Shown here: positions 1 through 6,908 of the stretch, piece by piece
How positions within the stretch are numbered: the first letter of the stretch is position 1
Layout: the number at the start of each line of letters is the position of its first letter
From: Bacteroidales bacterium
Lineage (GTDB): Bacteria > Bacteroidota > Bacteroidia > Bacteroidales > VadinHA17
DNA length: 15,326 bases
Direction of reading: 5' to 3'
Assembly (NCBI GenBank): GCA_012514255.1
Contig: JAAZAP010000083.1
Coordinates: 1-15,326, forward strand
Program-made: the position numbers and the translations under genes
The notes under the pieces: generated by a model
Told to the model about the DNA's origin: nothing
Seen by the model: only the letters and a program-made list of their open reading frames with translations
Databases searched by the model: none

Positions 1-1
1 C

Positions 2-340
2 AATAATCGTCGGGTCATAATCAATTATTTTGCACAGAGTGAATCCAATCAGGCTTATTCCGCTTATTATGATCCCGGCAACTTTTACAGAGTAACCACT
101 AATTCCTGTATCTGCTTTCATCTTAGGTATTATTATTTTTTTAAGAAATCTCAATCAGGATACTTTTCGCTTACCACTGCAGATAACGCAGCACCTTCAA
201 TAATTGAAAATATTGATTCGAAAAGATACTGCAATTTTCAGTATGCCCGGATAGGTTTTTCTGTGTTAATATTCACAGCTGACCTTGAGGCGAATCAGAC
301 ATTAACTCCGATTTTTGAACATGACGAGATCTGCATGTAA
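2..340 (+). other. Unassigned left edge; possible decayed 3' end of a gene
   Basis: No gene can be named here. One frame is open from base 2 to a TAA at 338-340 (112 codons, no start inside the window), but its translation is rich in Tyr, Phe and Cys and resembles no family I know. The frame one base later gives more protein-like hydrophobic stretches (PIRLIPLIMIPATF at about 48-89 and PLIPVSAFILGIIIFL at about 99-146), broken by a TAA at 96-98 and ended by a TAA near 201-203. Either a partial gene or, a little more likely, a degraded membrane-protein gene enters from the left. Bases 341-470 hold no gene; an inverted repeat (ATTTCTGTT at 343-351, complement at 372-380) is the only structure seen. 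Confidence 0.2.
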
Positions 341-470
341 TTATTTCTGTTGTGCACCATAATTAGTGTAAAACAGAAATGAAAACGGCATTATTGCAGC
401 TTTTCTTTTCCTGGACATCCGAAGAAACCTGCCGAAGAGGAGGATCGGGGGTGGTGGGGTGATCTTGCCG

Positions 471-543
471 CTACAATGCTTAAAGGTCTACGACCTTTTA
501 ATTGAGGGATTTCCGCTCACCGGTACAATGCTTAAAGGTCTAC
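471..543 (+). repeat. Two copies of the CTACAAT palindromic repeat (one complete, one half)
   Basis: The first copy (471-499) has the flank CTACAATGCTT, then the stem AAAGGT (482-487), loop CTACG (488-492) and ACCTTT (493-498). The second copy (523-543) repeats the flank and left arm exactly but stops after the loop, so its right arm is missing. It is a truncated relative of the elements around 1301-1597, 5168-5477, 6848 and 13061-13291. There is no T-tract, so this is not a standard terminator. Confidence 0.75.
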
Positions 544-572
544 CTATTTTCCGTGCATTGAGGTTACGGAAT

Positions 573-598
573 GACTGAAGACATCCCGGTCTTCGGTC
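573..598 (-). terminator. Possible hairpin at the end of ribE
   Basis: GACTGAAGAC (573-582) and GTCTTCGGTC (589-598) pair over ten positions with one T/G position, around a six-base loop. The hairpin touches the ribE stop codon (598-600). On the ribE strand no T-run follows, so termination is only a possibility. Confidence 0.3.
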
Positions 599-1206
599 TA
601 TTTGCCATCCTTGTCAAGTATCTGCCTGACAATCTTTGCAATGTATTTGCCAAGGATGTCAAATTCAATGTTGACAACGGTGCCGGCTTTTATCTGGTGG
701 AAGTTGGTGACTTCCCAGGTGAAGGGGATGATGGCAACCTCGAACGACCGGTCCTTCGAGTTGACAACCGTCAGGCTCACGCCGTTGACGCTGACCGAGC
801 CCTTCTCCACGGTGATATGCTCGGGCGACGTCGGTTCGTATTCAAAGGTGTAGTACCATGACCCCTCGGCCTCGCGCACGGATATACATGTGGCGGTGAG
901 ATCGACGTGCCCCTGCACCATATGTCCGTCGAGGCGCCCGTCGAGGCGCGTGCTGCGCTCCAGGTTGACCTTGTCGCCCGGCTTAAGCAACCCCAGGTTG
1001 GTCTTGTCAAGAGTCTCGCGGATGGCGGTAACAGTGTAGGTGTCCCCCTCCCTCTTCACCACCGTAAGGCAGACGCCGTTGTGCGACACGCTCTGGTCTA
1101 TCTTCAGCTCATGGGCGAATGAGCATCGCATGGTTATGTGAATGTTGTCCTTCTCCTGTTCTATGCGCACCACCGGTGCAGCTTCCTCTACTATTCCTGA
1201 AAACAT
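598..1206 (-). CDS. ribE: Riboflavin synthase, alpha subunit type
   Basis: This cytosolic enzyme catalyses the last step of riboflavin synthesis, the dismutation of two 6,7-dimethyl-8-ribityllumazine molecules into riboflavin and a pyrimidinedione. The 202-residue product has the usual length and begins with the family-typical MFSGIVEE. It contains two similar lumazine-binding barrels, with NGVCLTVV at about 43-50 in the first and NGVSLTVVN at about 141-149 in the second. The junction motif GHMVQGHVD lies at 94-102. The frame is open 22 codons further upstream (to 1272), but that extension is rejected because a TAnnTTTG promoter lies inside it and the family N-terminus starts at 1206. The gene stands alone, with repeat-rich DNA on both sides. 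Confidence 0.96.
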   Translation of the reverse strand: MFSGIVEEAAPVVRIEQEKDNIHITMRCSFAHELKIDQSVSHNGVCLTVVKREGDTYTVTAIRETLDKTNLGLLKPGDKVNLERSTRLDGRLDGHMVQGHVDLTATCISVREAEGSWYYTFEYEPTSPEHITVEKGSVSVNGVSLTVVNSKDRSFEVAIIPFTWEVTNFHQIKAGTVVNIEFDILGKYIAKIVRQILDKDGK

Positions 1207-1228
1207 GTTGTAAGATGGTTGTTTCGGG

Positions 1229-1236
1229 CAAAGATA
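1229..1236 (-). promoter_or_regulatory. Bacteroidota -7 promoter element for ribE
   Basis: On the minus strand this reads TATCTTTG, a full match to TAnnTTTG. It ends 22 bases before the ribE ATG, the same distance as for ileS. No convincing -33 TTTG is visible. Confidence 0.65.
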
Positions 1237-1300
1237 GGAAATACCATGCATACTTACCGGACATTCACCCAAAGCTGATGGCTGTTGCCGATTTCCTTCT

Positions 1301-1352
1301 TACAATTCTTTTTGGCCTACGGCCATACCCTCGTATAGGGTGGGGAATTGTA
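1301..1352. repeat. Head-to-head pair of palindromic repeats with inverted ends
   Basis: A plus-oriented copy begins TACAATTCTT at 1301 and has the stem TGGC (1313-1316), loop CTACG and GCCA (1322-1325). A minus-oriented copy follows directly: ACCCT (1327-1331), CGTAT, AGGGT (1337-1341), ending in GGGGAATTGTA at 1352. The pair forms a 52-bp unit with terminal inverted repeats TACAATTC / GAATTGTA, resembling a tiny MITE. Confidence 0.65.
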
Positions 1353-1375
1353 TAAACATGTTACCGGAAAATCCA

Positions 1376-1391
1376 GGGGTGGGTGGGTGGG
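1376..1391 (+). repeat. G-quadruplex motif
   Basis: GGGGTGGGTGGGTGGG has four G-runs joined by single T loops, the classic form of a very stable parallel quadruplex. A related G-rich stretch, sharing GGGTGGGTGGG then ACATGGGT, occurs at 13204-13223. Both lie beside palindromic repeat copies. Confidence 0.6.
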
Positions 1392-1443
1392 ACATGGGTG
1401 TACAATACAGGAAGGCGGTGGGGGATCTGGGCATCCACCCATC

Positions 1444-1597
1444 TACAATTCTTGAGGGTCTACGACCCTCCCTTCCATTGACGTTCACTGCTACAATTCT
1501 TGAGGGTCTACGGCCCTCCGTCTACAATTCTTGATGCCCTACAGGCATCCCTCGAATGTACGTCACGTGCTACAATTCTTGAGGGTCTACGACCATC
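1444..1597 (+). repeat. Cluster of four palindromic repeats abutting the ileS stop
   Basis: Four same-orientation copies start with TACAATTCTTGA at 1444, 1492, 1523 and 1571. The stems are GAGGGTC-TAC-GACCCTC (1454-1470), GAGGGTC-TAC-GGCCCTC (1502-1518, one G/T pair), GATGCC-CTACA-GGCATC (1533-1549), and a fourth with one mismatch (1581-1597). The last copy ends four bases from the ileS stop, so the ileS transcript would run through all four. Open frames here merely translate the repeat. Confidence 0.8.
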
Positions 1598-1601
1598 TGC
1601 C

Positions 1602-4600
1602 TCAGGCCTTCTCAACAATCACCCTGACCATCTGCTCCTCGATGTCCGTCTCGCGGGCGGCGCGGGCGGCAAGCTCGGCACCCGGGGCCAGCGACACCTC
1701 CAGCGCCAGCGTCTGGGATGCAATATAGTCGGCATGCTTGCGCACGGCAGCAGCAACAAACGGCAGATCCTCAATCACCACCCTGATCTTGTCGGTCACC
1801 TCAAACCCGCTCTCCTTGCGGATGTTCTGTATGCGGTTGACAAACTCGCGGGCAATACCCTCATGCAGCAGTTCCTCTGTGACAGTGATATCCAGCGCCA
1901 CCGTCAGCCTCCCCTCGTTGGCAACGAGCCATCCGGGTATATCCTCGGAGATGATCTCCACCTCGTCAGTGGTGATCCGGTGCACATTGCCGTTCGGGCC
2001 TGCCGCACCTGTCGCTCCGTCAAGCGCCAGCTCCACGAATCCATCGCGCTCGAACTGTGCTATTTCGCCCTGCGTGAGGGCCATGATAGCGACACCGGCC
2101 TCCTTCATCTGCCTGCCGAACTTCGGTCCCAGCAGCTTGAAATTGGGCTTGACGCGACGCACAAGTATGCCCGAGGTGTCATCAACATACTCCACGTCCT
2201 TGACGTTGACCTCGGCGAGTATCAGCGGCCTGACAGCCTCGAAACGCTTGCGGAACCCGGCATCAGTCACCGGCACCATGATCTTTGCCAGCGGCTGGCG
2301 TACCCTGATGTTCACCTTGCGGCGCAGGGCCAGGATCATGGACGACATCTTCTGGGCTATCTCCATCCGCTCCTCCAGGTCCTTGTCTATCAGCTTCTTA
2401 TCATAAGAAGGGAACGGCGCCAGGTGCACGGAACCCTCGGTATAATGCCCGCTGACGGCATTGAGGTCAGTAAAGATGCGGTCAGTATAGAACGGTATCA
2501 TCGGCGAGGCCAGCAGCGCCACCGTCTCCAGACAGGTATAGAGCGTCTGGTATGCCGAGAGCTTGTCCTCGTCCATGCCGCCGCCCCAGTAACGCTTGCG
2601 ATTGAGACGCACGTACCAGTTTGAGAGATTCTCGGTCACAAACTCCGATACGGCCCGTCCTGCCGGGGTGATGTCATAGTCGTCATACCGCTCACTCACC
2701 TCCTTCACCAGCGTGTTGAGCAGCGAGATGATCCAGCGGTCTATCTCGGGCCTGCGCTCCACGGGCACCTGTGGCTCACGGCCGGTGAACCCGTCAACGT
2801 TCGCGTAGAGCGCAAAGAATGAATAGGTATTATATAAGGTACCGAAGAACTTGCGCTTCACCTCCTCAATGCCTGACATGTCAAAGCGCAGGTTATCCCA
2901 CGGCTGGGCGTTGGTGAGCATGTACCAGCGCAGCGGATCGGCGCCGTGCCTGTCTATTGTTGAGAAGGGATCAACGGCGTTGCCCAGGCGCTTCGACATC
3001 TTGTTGCCGTTCTTGTCGAGTACCAATCCGTTTGAAATGATATTTTTAAACGATACCGAATCGGAGATCATCGTGGCTATGGCATGGAGCGTAAAGAACC
3101 ACCCGCGTGTCTGATCTACGCCTTCGGCGATAAAGTCGGCCGGGAACATCTCCCGGAAATTTTCCTTATTTTCAAAGGGGTAGTGTGCCTGCGCATAGGG
3201 CATCGCTCCCGAGTCGAACCAGACGTCTATCAGGTCAGGCTCGCGGTGCATGGGGCGACCGGTGGGGCTCACCAGCACGATCTCATCCACATACGGCCTG
3301 TGCAGGTCGAGCAGCGAATAGTTCTCCGCTGAGAAATCGCCCTCCACGAAATCCTGCAGCGGATTGCGGGTCATGTAACCGGCATCGATACTGCGGATTA
3401 TCTCCATCTTCAACTCTGCTACAGAGCCGATGCATATCTCCTCCTGGCGGTCTTCGGTCATCCAGATGGGCAGCGGCGTGCCCCAGTAGCGTGAGCGCGA
3501 CAGGTTCCAGTCGACCAGGTTCTCCAGCCACTTGCCGAAGCGTCCGGTGCCGGTACTCTCGGGCTTCCAGTAGATTGTGTTGTTATGTTCAATCATGCGG
3601 TCGCGCAGCGCGGTGGTGCGTATAAACCACGAGTCGAGCGGGTAGTACAGCACGGGCTTGTCGGTACGCCAGCAGTGCGGGTAGTTGTGCACCTGTTTCT
3701 CTATGCGGAACACCTTGCCCTGCTGCTTGAGTGTCACGGCAATGTCCACATCGAGGGTCTCGGCGCCCTCCTTTAGGTTGTCGTCATATTCGTTCTTGAC
3801 GTAGCGTCCCGCGAAGGGACCATAAGTGTCTGTGTTGACGCGTGTTGCCACGAAGGCCTGGTCGAGGTCCTCCATAGGCACCATCCGTCCGCGGCGATCG
3901 ACGAGCGGACCCATGAAGCCGTCGGACATCATCACCATCAGCGGAGGGATGCCGTGCTCGCGGCCGGCGCGATAGTCGTCCGCGCCGAAGGTAGGAGCTA
4001 TATGGACTATTCCCGTTCCGTCTTCTATGGTGACGAAATCGCCCGTGATGACGCGGAAAGCGCCGTCGTCAGGTTTCACCCAGTCGATAAGTTGTTCGTA
4101 GTCAATATCCTTAAGTTCGGAGCCCTTGTATTTCCCGGTAACGGTATATTCAATTTTCTTGTCTGGGGCGAAGATCACCGGCAGCAGCTCCTCTGCCAGT
4201 ATCACGGTGATGGGCTCGGAGGTGTATGGGTTCGCTGTGCGTACGGTGACGTATGTGATGTCCGGACCCACAGCCAGTGCGGTGTTTGACGGCAGCGTCC
4301 AGGGGGTGGTGGTCCATGCCATGATCTTCACGCCGTCAGTGTCGATGCCGCGGAACAGGAACTCCGACTTCTCATTGCGTACCAGGCTGAACAGTGCGAT
4401 GCAGGTGGTGTCCTTGACGTCCTTGTAGCATCCGGGCATGTTTAGCTCGTGTGAGCTGAGGCCGGTGCCGGCGGCGGGCGAAAAAGGCTGTATGGTGTAG
4501 CCCTCGTAGAGCAATCCCTTGTTATACAGCTGTTTGAGCAGCCACCATAGGGTCTCTATGTACCTGTTGTCATAGGTGATATAGGGATTGTCCATGTCTA

Positions 4601-5036
4601 TCCAGTACCCCATGTGGCGGGTCAGATCCTCCCAGGCATCGGTGAACTTCATCACATCCTTGCGGCAGGCCTCGTTGTACTCATCCACTGTAGGTTTGCC
4701 CGGCTTGCCTATGTCCTCCTTGGTTATCCCGAGCGCTTTCTCCACGCCCAGCTCCACGGGCAACCCGTGGGTGTCCCAGCCGGCCTTGCGTTTGACCTCG
4801 TAACCCTGCATGGTGCGGAAGCGGCAGATGGTGTCCTTGATGGCGCGCGACATGACATGGTGGATGCCGGGCATCCCGTTGGCTGAGGGGGGACCCTCGT
4901 AGAATACGAATTCGCCCTTGCCGTCGCGACAACGCAGCGACTTCCAGAAGGTTTCATGATCATCCCACATCTTCAGCACCTCATTGTTCACCTTCGGGAG
5001 GTCAAGGCCCTTATACTCGGGAAATTTCTTGGACAT
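1602..5036 (-). CDS. ileS: Isoleucyl-tRNA synthetase, type 2 (IleS2), with GIHH signature
   Basis: This enzyme charges tRNA-Ile with isoleucine in the cytosol and edits misactivated valine. The 1144-residue length fits the family. The class I signature normally reads HIGH, but residues 57-60 here are G-I-H-H (bases 4857-4868), in the expected context NGMP-GIHH. The second signature KMSKR is at 679-683. Editing-domain (CP1) motifs are WTTTPWTLPSNTALAV at 241-256 and GTGIVHIAPTFGADDY at 340-355; DVWFDSG is at 604-610. The C-terminal part shows no zinc-binding cysteines, and the KMSKR form and length also point to the eukaryote-like IleS2 branch, which is known for mupirocin tolerance. The ATG at 5036 fits a promoter element 22 bases upstream. 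The gene stands alone between two repeat-rich gaps. Confidence 0.97.
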   Translation of the reverse strand: MSKKFPEYKGLDLPKVNNEVLKMWDDHETFWKSLRCRDGKGEFVFYEGPPSANGMPGIHHVMSRAIKDTICRFRTMQGYEVKRKAGWDTHGLPVELGVEKALGITKEDIGKPGKPTVDEYNEACRKDVMKFTDAWEDLTRHMGYWIDMDNPYITYDNRYIETLWWLLKQLYNKGLLYEGYTIQPFSPAAGTGLSSHELNMPGCYKDVKDTTCIALFSLVRNEKSEFLFRGIDTDGVKIMAWTTTPWTLPSNTALAVGPDITYVTVRTANPYTSEPITVILAEELLPVIFAPDKKIEYTVTGKYKGSELKDIDYEQLIDWVKPDDGAFRVITGDFVTIEDGTGIVHIAPTFGADDYRAGREHGIPPLMVMMSDGFMGPLVDRRGRMVPMEDLDQAFVATRVNTDTYGPFAGRYVKNEYDDNLKEGAETLDVDIAVTLKQQGKVFRIEKQVHNYPHCWRTDKPVLYYPLDSWFIRTTALRDRMIEHNNTIYWKPESTGTGRFGKWLENLVDWNLSRSRYWGTPLPIWMTEDRQEEICIGSVAELKMEIIRSIDAGYMTRNPLQDFVEGDFSAENYSLLDLHRPYVDEIVLVSPTGRPMHREPDLIDVWFDSGAMPYAQAHYPFENKENFREMFPADFIAEGVDQTRGWFFTLHAIATMISDSVSFKNIISNGLVLDKNGNKMSKRLGNAVDPFSTIDRHGADPLRWYMLTNAQPWDNLRFDMSGIEEVKRKFFGTLYNTYSFFALYANVDGFTGREPQVPVERRPEIDRWIISLLNTLVKEVSERYDDYDITPAGRAVSEFVTENLSNWYVRLNRKRYWGGGMDEDKLSAYQTLYTCLETVALLASPMIPFYTDRIFTDLNAVSGHYTEGSVHLAPFPSYDKKLIDKDLEERMEIAQKMSSMILALRRKVNIRVRQPLAKIMVPVTDAGFRKRFEAVRPLILAEVNVKDVEYVDDTSGILVRRVKPNFKLLGPKFGRQMKEAGVAIMALTQGEIAQFERDGFVELALDGATGAAGPNGNVHRITTDEVEIISEDIPGWLVANEGRLTVALDITVTEELLHEGIAREFVNRIQNIRKESGFEVTDKIRVVIEDLPFVAAAVRKHADYIASQTLALEVSLAPGAELAARAARETDIEEQMVRVIVEKA

Positions 5037-5058
5037 AAAGCTGTTTTTTTTCAGGGTG

Positions 5059-5066
5059 CAAAGTTA
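5059..5066 (-). promoter_or_regulatory. Bacteroidota -7 promoter element for ileS
   Basis: The minus strand reads TAACTTTG, a full TAnnTTTG match, 22 bases before the ileS ATG. The short leader leaves no room for a T-box or other riboswitch. Confidence 0.65.
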
Positions 5067-5167
5067 GTAAAAGTAAGGCAATAGCCATCAGAGGGGCGAG
5101 CGTTAAGTAATGACCCGGTGGGTCATTTTAGTGAAGCAGCCAGATTGCAGGGGAGGAATTAGTGTTG

Positions 5168-5477
5168 TTCGCCGCAAGGGATCATGCATTGCAGGCTGGC
5201 CTTCTTCTGTTCAATAAACCCGGGCAGCACCACTGCAGGCCCGCATCCCCTGTTATTCGCCGCAGGGGATCAGGCATTGCAGGCTGGTCATGCTGACTGT
5301 CCCGATCCGCCGATTGGCGGATCGAGGATCCTCGGTCACGGGAACCGCGACCGGGACCGACTGGTACTGCTGACTGGAACTGCCGGCCCGCATCCCCTGT
5401 TTTTCGCCGCAGGGGATCAGGCATTGCAGGTTAGCCCGCATTCCGGGTTAATCGCCGTAGGCGATCAAGCATTGTAG
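5168..5477 (-). repeat. Four minus-oriented palindromic repeats, including a 46-bp duplication
   Basis: Copies lie at 5168-5194, 5245-5282, 5392-5429 and 5451-5477. Read on the minus strand each starts CTGCAATG or CTACAATG, followed by CTTGA-like bases and a hairpin. The last copy is closest to the consensus: ATCGC (5451-5455), loop, GCGAT (5461-5465). The middle two have a longer stem, ATCCCCTG with CAGGGGAT (5245-5252 with 5263-5270, and 5392-5399 with 5410-5417). They sit in a 46-bp direct repeat (5238-5283 and 5385-5430) that differs at one base. No gene is seen between ileS and the ATPase. Confidence 0.75.
5299..5357. repeat. Three-hairpin element, copy 1
   Basis: The outer arms GTCCCG (5299-5304) and CGGGAC (5352-5357) enclose three potential hairpins: CGATCCGCC with GGCGGATCG around GATT (5303-5324); the palindrome CGAGGATCCTCG (5323-5334); and GGTC-A-CGG with CCG-C-GACC (5334-5352, one mismatch). 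A second copy at 6909-6966 keeps the plan but changes the arms. Adjacent hairpins share a few bases, so not all stems can form at full length together. Confidence 0.6.
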
Positions 5478-5590
5478 ATAGAGTCACCCCCCCTGACCAC
5501 CCCTTTCCGGCGACCGACAGATTGCCCCAAAAAACAGTAGTTGAGGCTTTGTACAAATCCGCTTCAAATTGAAATTTGCTTTTACTAGTT

Positions 5591-5624
5591 ATATTGAGTA
5601 AATTTACTCAATATATTGAGTAAA
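5591..5624. promoter_or_regulatory. Three-half-site palindromic operator before the ATPase gene
   Basis: The half-site ATATTGAGTAAA occurs forward at 5591-5602, inverted at 5603-5614 and forward again at 5613-5624. Two perfect palindromes therefore overlap, 24 bp (5591-5614) and 22 bp (5603-5624), and the two forward half-sites lie 22 bp apart, about two helical turns. The block ends ten bases before the ATG at 5635. Its position suggests an operator controlling this gene, possibly by its own product; that is inference. Confidence 0.6.
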
Positions 5625-5634
5625 AACAGACAAT

Positions 5635-6819
5635 ATGTTTCAAAGATCTGTAATTGAGCAGCTTGAGGTACGGATGAAAGAGAAAAGAAACTTCATCCAG
5701 GTTATTACCGGTCCACGACAGGTAGGCAAAACCACCCTGGTCGGTCAGTTGCTTAACAGGCTTGATATTCCTTCACAGTATATTTCGGCTGACGGCGCGG
5801 GGCCTCAGGGTGATGTCTGGATAGAGAAACACTGGGAGGCGGCACGGCGGACACTTTTAACTGATGGTACCGGTGAGCTTATTCTGGCTATTGATGAAAT
5901 CCAGAAGCTGGAAAACTGGAGTGAGACTGTAAAGAAGCTATGGGATGAGGATACCTGGAATAAAACCCCGCTGAAACTTATTATTTCTGGTTCCTCAAGG
6001 CTTCTGCTTCAGAAGGGACTTACGGAGTCCCTCGGGGGAAGATTCGAGGTGACCTATATGGGACACTGGGCCCTGCAGGAGATGCACGAGGCATTTGGAT
6101 GGAGCCCCGAAGAGTATGTATGGTATGGCGGATATCCAGGCTCTGCATCAATAATTGAGGATGAAGAGAGGTGGAAACGTTATCTCACCGATTCTATAGT
6201 CGAGACAAGTATCTCACGCGATATCCTGATGCTCACAAGAGTAGACAAGCCGGCTCTGCTCCGCCGGCTGTTTGAGTTGGGCGTCAGGCATTCAGGTATG
6301 GAGCTCTCTTATACCAAGGTACTTGGGCAGTTGCAGGATTCCGGGAACACAACCACACTGTCTTATTACCTGACACTTCTCGGGTCCGCAGGATTACTTT
6401 CGGGGATTGAAAAGTATTCAGGCAGTATTGTCAGGCAGAGATCATCGAGCCCCAAGTTTATGGTTCATAACACTGCCCTGATGAGCTCGGCAGATACGGA
6501 ATCCTTCCGTGGTATCATGGAACATCCCGAAAAATGGGGAAGATATGTTGAATCTGCAGTGGGTGCTCACCTGCTCGACGGTTATATGAAAGGCCATTAC
6601 AAGCTCTATTACTGGAGAAAAGGCAATATGGAAGTCGATTTTGTCCTTGCCAGAGGAGATGATGTTATGGTACTTGAAGTTAAAAGCGGAAGGATGCGGA
6701 ACAAATCAGGGCTGCAAGAGTTCAGGAAAGAATATCCGAAGTCCAGGGTGATGCTGGTCGGAGGCACAGGTATACCCTGGCAGGAGTTCCTCGGTATTGA
6801 AACATCTAAAATTTACTGA
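5635..6819 (+). CDS. AAA family ATPase with C-terminal DUF4143 domain
   Basis: This is a predicted cytosolic ATPase of the large COG1373-like group; its cellular role is not established. The 394 residues show Walker A GPRQVGKTT (26-34), Walker B LILAIDEIQ (82-90) and a sensor-1-like LIISGSS (105-111). The C-terminal DUF4143 region ends in a PD-(D/E)xK-like pattern: E306, D335 and E348-V-K350 in VLEVKSG. The length is typical. The ATG at 5635 follows the palindromic operator; no ribosome binding site is visible. The gene is visibly lower in GC than ileS and is bracketed by shared repeats: an 18-bp match (5359-5376 and 6825-6842) and the two three-hairpin elements. This suggests acquisition by transfer. 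No partner gene is adjacent. Confidence 0.9.
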   Translation: MFQRSVIEQLEVRMKEKRNFIQVITGPRQVGKTTLVGQLLNRLDIPSQYISADGAGPQGDVWIEKHWEAARRTLLTDGTGELILAIDEIQKLENWSETVKKLWDEDTWNKTPLKLIISGSSRLLLQKGLTESLGGRFEVTYMGHWALQEMHEAFGWSPEEYVWYGGYPGSASIIEDEERWKRYLTDSIVETSISRDILMLTRVDKPALLRRLFELGVRHSGMELSYTKVLGQLQDSGNTTTLSYYLTLLGSAGLLSGIEKYSGSIVRQRSSSPKFMVHNTALMSSADTESFRGIMEHPEKWGRYVESAVGAHLLDGYMKGHYKLYYWRKGNMEVDFVLARGDDVMVLEVKSGRMRNKSGLQEFRKEYPKSRVMLVGGTGIPWQEFLGIETSKIY

Positions 6820-6824
6820 CTGCT

Positions 6825-6842
6825 GACTGGTACTGCTGACTG
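6825..6842 (+). repeat. 18-bp direct repeat shared with 5359-5376
   Basis: GACTGGTACTGCTGACTG is present exactly at both positions, on either side of the ATPase gene. This copy begins six bases after the stop codon and lies in a longer run of CTGACTG-like units (about 6816-6848). Confidence 0.7.
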
Positions 6843-6847
6843 CCGAC

Positions 6848-6870
6848 TATTCTTGAAGCCCTATGGGCTA
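6848..6870 (+). repeat. Palindromic repeat copy downstream of the ATPase
   Basis: The flank TATTCTTGA is followed by AGCC (6857-6860), loop CTATG and GGCT (6866-6869). It keeps the family plan with yet another complementary stem. No T-tract follows. Confidence 0.6.
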
Positions 6871-6908
6871 TTATGTATTTGAAAAACAATCAATTACTAC
6901 TGCCTATT

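Noticed and set aside
1207..1272. Upstream extension of riboflavin synthase to 1272
   Set aside because: The extension contains the TAnnTTTG promoter element, and family members begin at MFSGIVE.
471..1597. Palindromic repeats as rho-independent terminators
   Set aside because: None is followed by a T-run on either side. Termination was called only at 7467-7496, where the stem leads into six Ts.
1500..2624. A 374-codon plus-strand open frame
   Set aside because: It lies antisense to ileS and starts inside the palindromic repeats. Its length reflects the GC-rich codon pattern of ileS on the other strand, and no family motif is present.
5299..5357. tRNA or tRNA-like gene from the cloverleaf form
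   Set aside because: There is no seven-base acceptor stem, T-loop motif or plausible anticodon arm, and neighbouring hairpins share bases.
5168..5477. CRISPR array
   Set aside because: The repeats are palindromic hairpins with irregular spacing, both orientations occur in the window, and there are no uniform spacers or cas genes.
5182..5477. Several 60-97-codon open frames on both strands
   Set aside because: They are translations of the repeats, with repeated peptides such as LQCLIPCGE, and have no independent start or promoter signal.
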